A stretch of DNA of 6,342 nt, from NCBI GenBank assembly GCA_030610965.1, contig JAUWQU010000234.1, positions 1-6,342 of the forward strand, given 5' to 3'. Below the pieces are notes generated by a model. The model was not told where the DNA came from. It ran no database searches and worked only from the letters and a program-made list of their open reading frames with translations. The DNA is from Phycisphaerae bacterium. Its GTDB lineage: Bacteria; Planctomycetota; Phycisphaerae; SM23-33. A program made the translations under genes and the position numbers. Shown here one piece after another: positions 5,685 through 6,342 of the stretch (position 1 is the first letter of the stretch; each line of letters begins with the position of its first letter).

Positions 5685-6342
5685 AAGGCGGGTACTTGGA
5701 ATCTTGATTGTGCTCTTGGCGTTTGCGCCGACAGCAATGGCCGATGGCGGCTACATACCCGAGGTCGCTTATCCTGCCAACCCCACCATCCCGACCCAGC
5801 GGGCGATGATAACCTTCCGGGACGGCGTGGAGACGCTTGTGGTCGAGTCGAGCTACGTCACCGATTCGCCCAGCGTTGGCTGGATTCTCCCGCTGCCTGC
5901 GGCCCCGACCAAGCTCCAACGGGCCGAGCCGGGGATGCTGCTCTCACTCTCGACGTGCCTGCGACCGAGGGTGACCCACGATCTGTATGAACTTGTCAGT
6001 AAGCTCGGGCTGCTTGCGGTTTTTGTGCTGGCGGTTGCCTTGATCCTGACACTGGCCGGGGAGAGTCGCGTCACCTTGCTGTTGTTGACCGTGTTCTTCT
6101 CTTTGTTCTCCCTGTGCATTCTTGTGCCGACTCTCGGGACGGCTGGGGGCGGCGGTTCTTCGGCCGTGGCTGGAATTACCGAGGTCCAGTCTCAGCGGGT
6201 GGGCAATTACGACGTGACGGTCCTGAACGCATCCGGCGGGGAGGCAGTATCGATGTGGCTTGCAGCTAACTCACTCAAGGGCCTGGACGCCAAGGCCAAA
6301 GGCATCATCGACGACTACACGGGGAGAAAATGGTGTTTCCTG
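5677..6342 (+). CDS. DUF2330-like exported membrane protein, N-terminal part
   Basis: The frame is open from the ATG at 5677 to the window end (222 residues, no stop), so the gene is incomplete. Residues 1-22 form a signal peptide: basic NARR, hydrophobic VLGILIVLLAFAP, and a likely cut after AMA before DGGYIPE. Next comes a segment (43-90) with AMITFRDGVETLVVESSYV and VGWILPLPAAP, which fits the DUF2330 family pattern of a strand followed by W-V-L-P-V-P. Two membrane helices follow (about 109-128 and 132-150), then a glycine linker (154-161). The later part reads YDVTVLNASGGEAVSMWLAANS and IIDDYTGRKWCFL, again DUF2330-like (V-L-x-A ... L-x-x-W-L ... Y...G-W-x-F). So the family domain appears to be split by a membrane hairpin, with both halves outside. 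DUF2330 has no established function. Family assignment is from memory; the signal peptide and helices are seen directly. It diverges from asnS and is probably unrelated to it. Confidence 0.75.
   Translation, partial: MNARRVLGILIVLLAFAPTAMADGGYIPEVAYPANPTIPTQRAMITFRDGVETLVVESSYVTDSPSVGWILPLPAAPTKLQRAEPGMLLSLSTCLRPRVTHDLYELVSKLGLLAVFVLAVALILTLAGESRVTLLLLTVFFSLFSLCILVPTLGTAGGGGSSAVAGITEVQSQRVGNYDVTVLNASGGEAVSMWLAANSLKGLDAKAKGIIDDYTGRKWCFL

Noticed and set aside
1..6342. tRNA or rRNA genes, CRISPR arrays, insertion sequences
   Set aside because: I looked on both strands and saw no tRNA cloverleaf or rRNA signature, no spaced direct repeats and no transposase motifs.

Overview
The window is high-GC bacterial DNA with long, tightly packed genes, almost all on the minus strand. 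The lineage is inferred, not proven. A Planctomycetota-type environmental genome fits best: there is a GCAGAG-type intergenic repeat, a DUF2330-like exported protein, and an HI0933-type flavoprotein relic whose surviving wording (SRQGRFALPALEAFG) resembles environmental members of that family. No single marker here fixes the phylum.

Layout, right to left. A divergent promoter region (about 5457-5676) separates a rightward gene from a leftward cluster. The rightward gene (5677 to the window end, incomplete) encodes an exported, membrane-anchored DUF2330-like protein. The leftward cluster starts with asnS (4062-5456), which has a readable sigma70-type promoter and ribosome binding site. One base after the asnS stop comes a PHP-domain metal-dependent phosphoesterase (3401-4060). 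Next is a decayed HI0933/BaiN-family flavoprotein (about 3126-3394, perhaps reaching 3003), left as two fragments in different frames with the whole middle missing. Then come a 12-helix MFS transporter (1796-2971) and a six-helix membrane histidine kinase (252-1718).

The left end (1-251) has no complete gene. It holds a 9-bp tandem duplication that doubles the kinase stop codon, an 8-bp-period CTCTGNGN repeat of a type scattered through environmental genomes, and a long imperfect hairpin (23-92). That hairpin overlaps the Shine-Dalgarno and start codon of what looks like another leftward gene leaving the window at base 1.

How the genes work together: asnS and the PHP protein are probably translated from one message. 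The transporter and kinase may be read from the same transcript or from their own weak promoters. No response regulator is visible for the kinase, so its partner is unknown. The most notable points are the hairpin at 23-92, the flavoprotein relic, and the membrane hairpin inserted in the DUF2330-like protein with its duplicated start codon.
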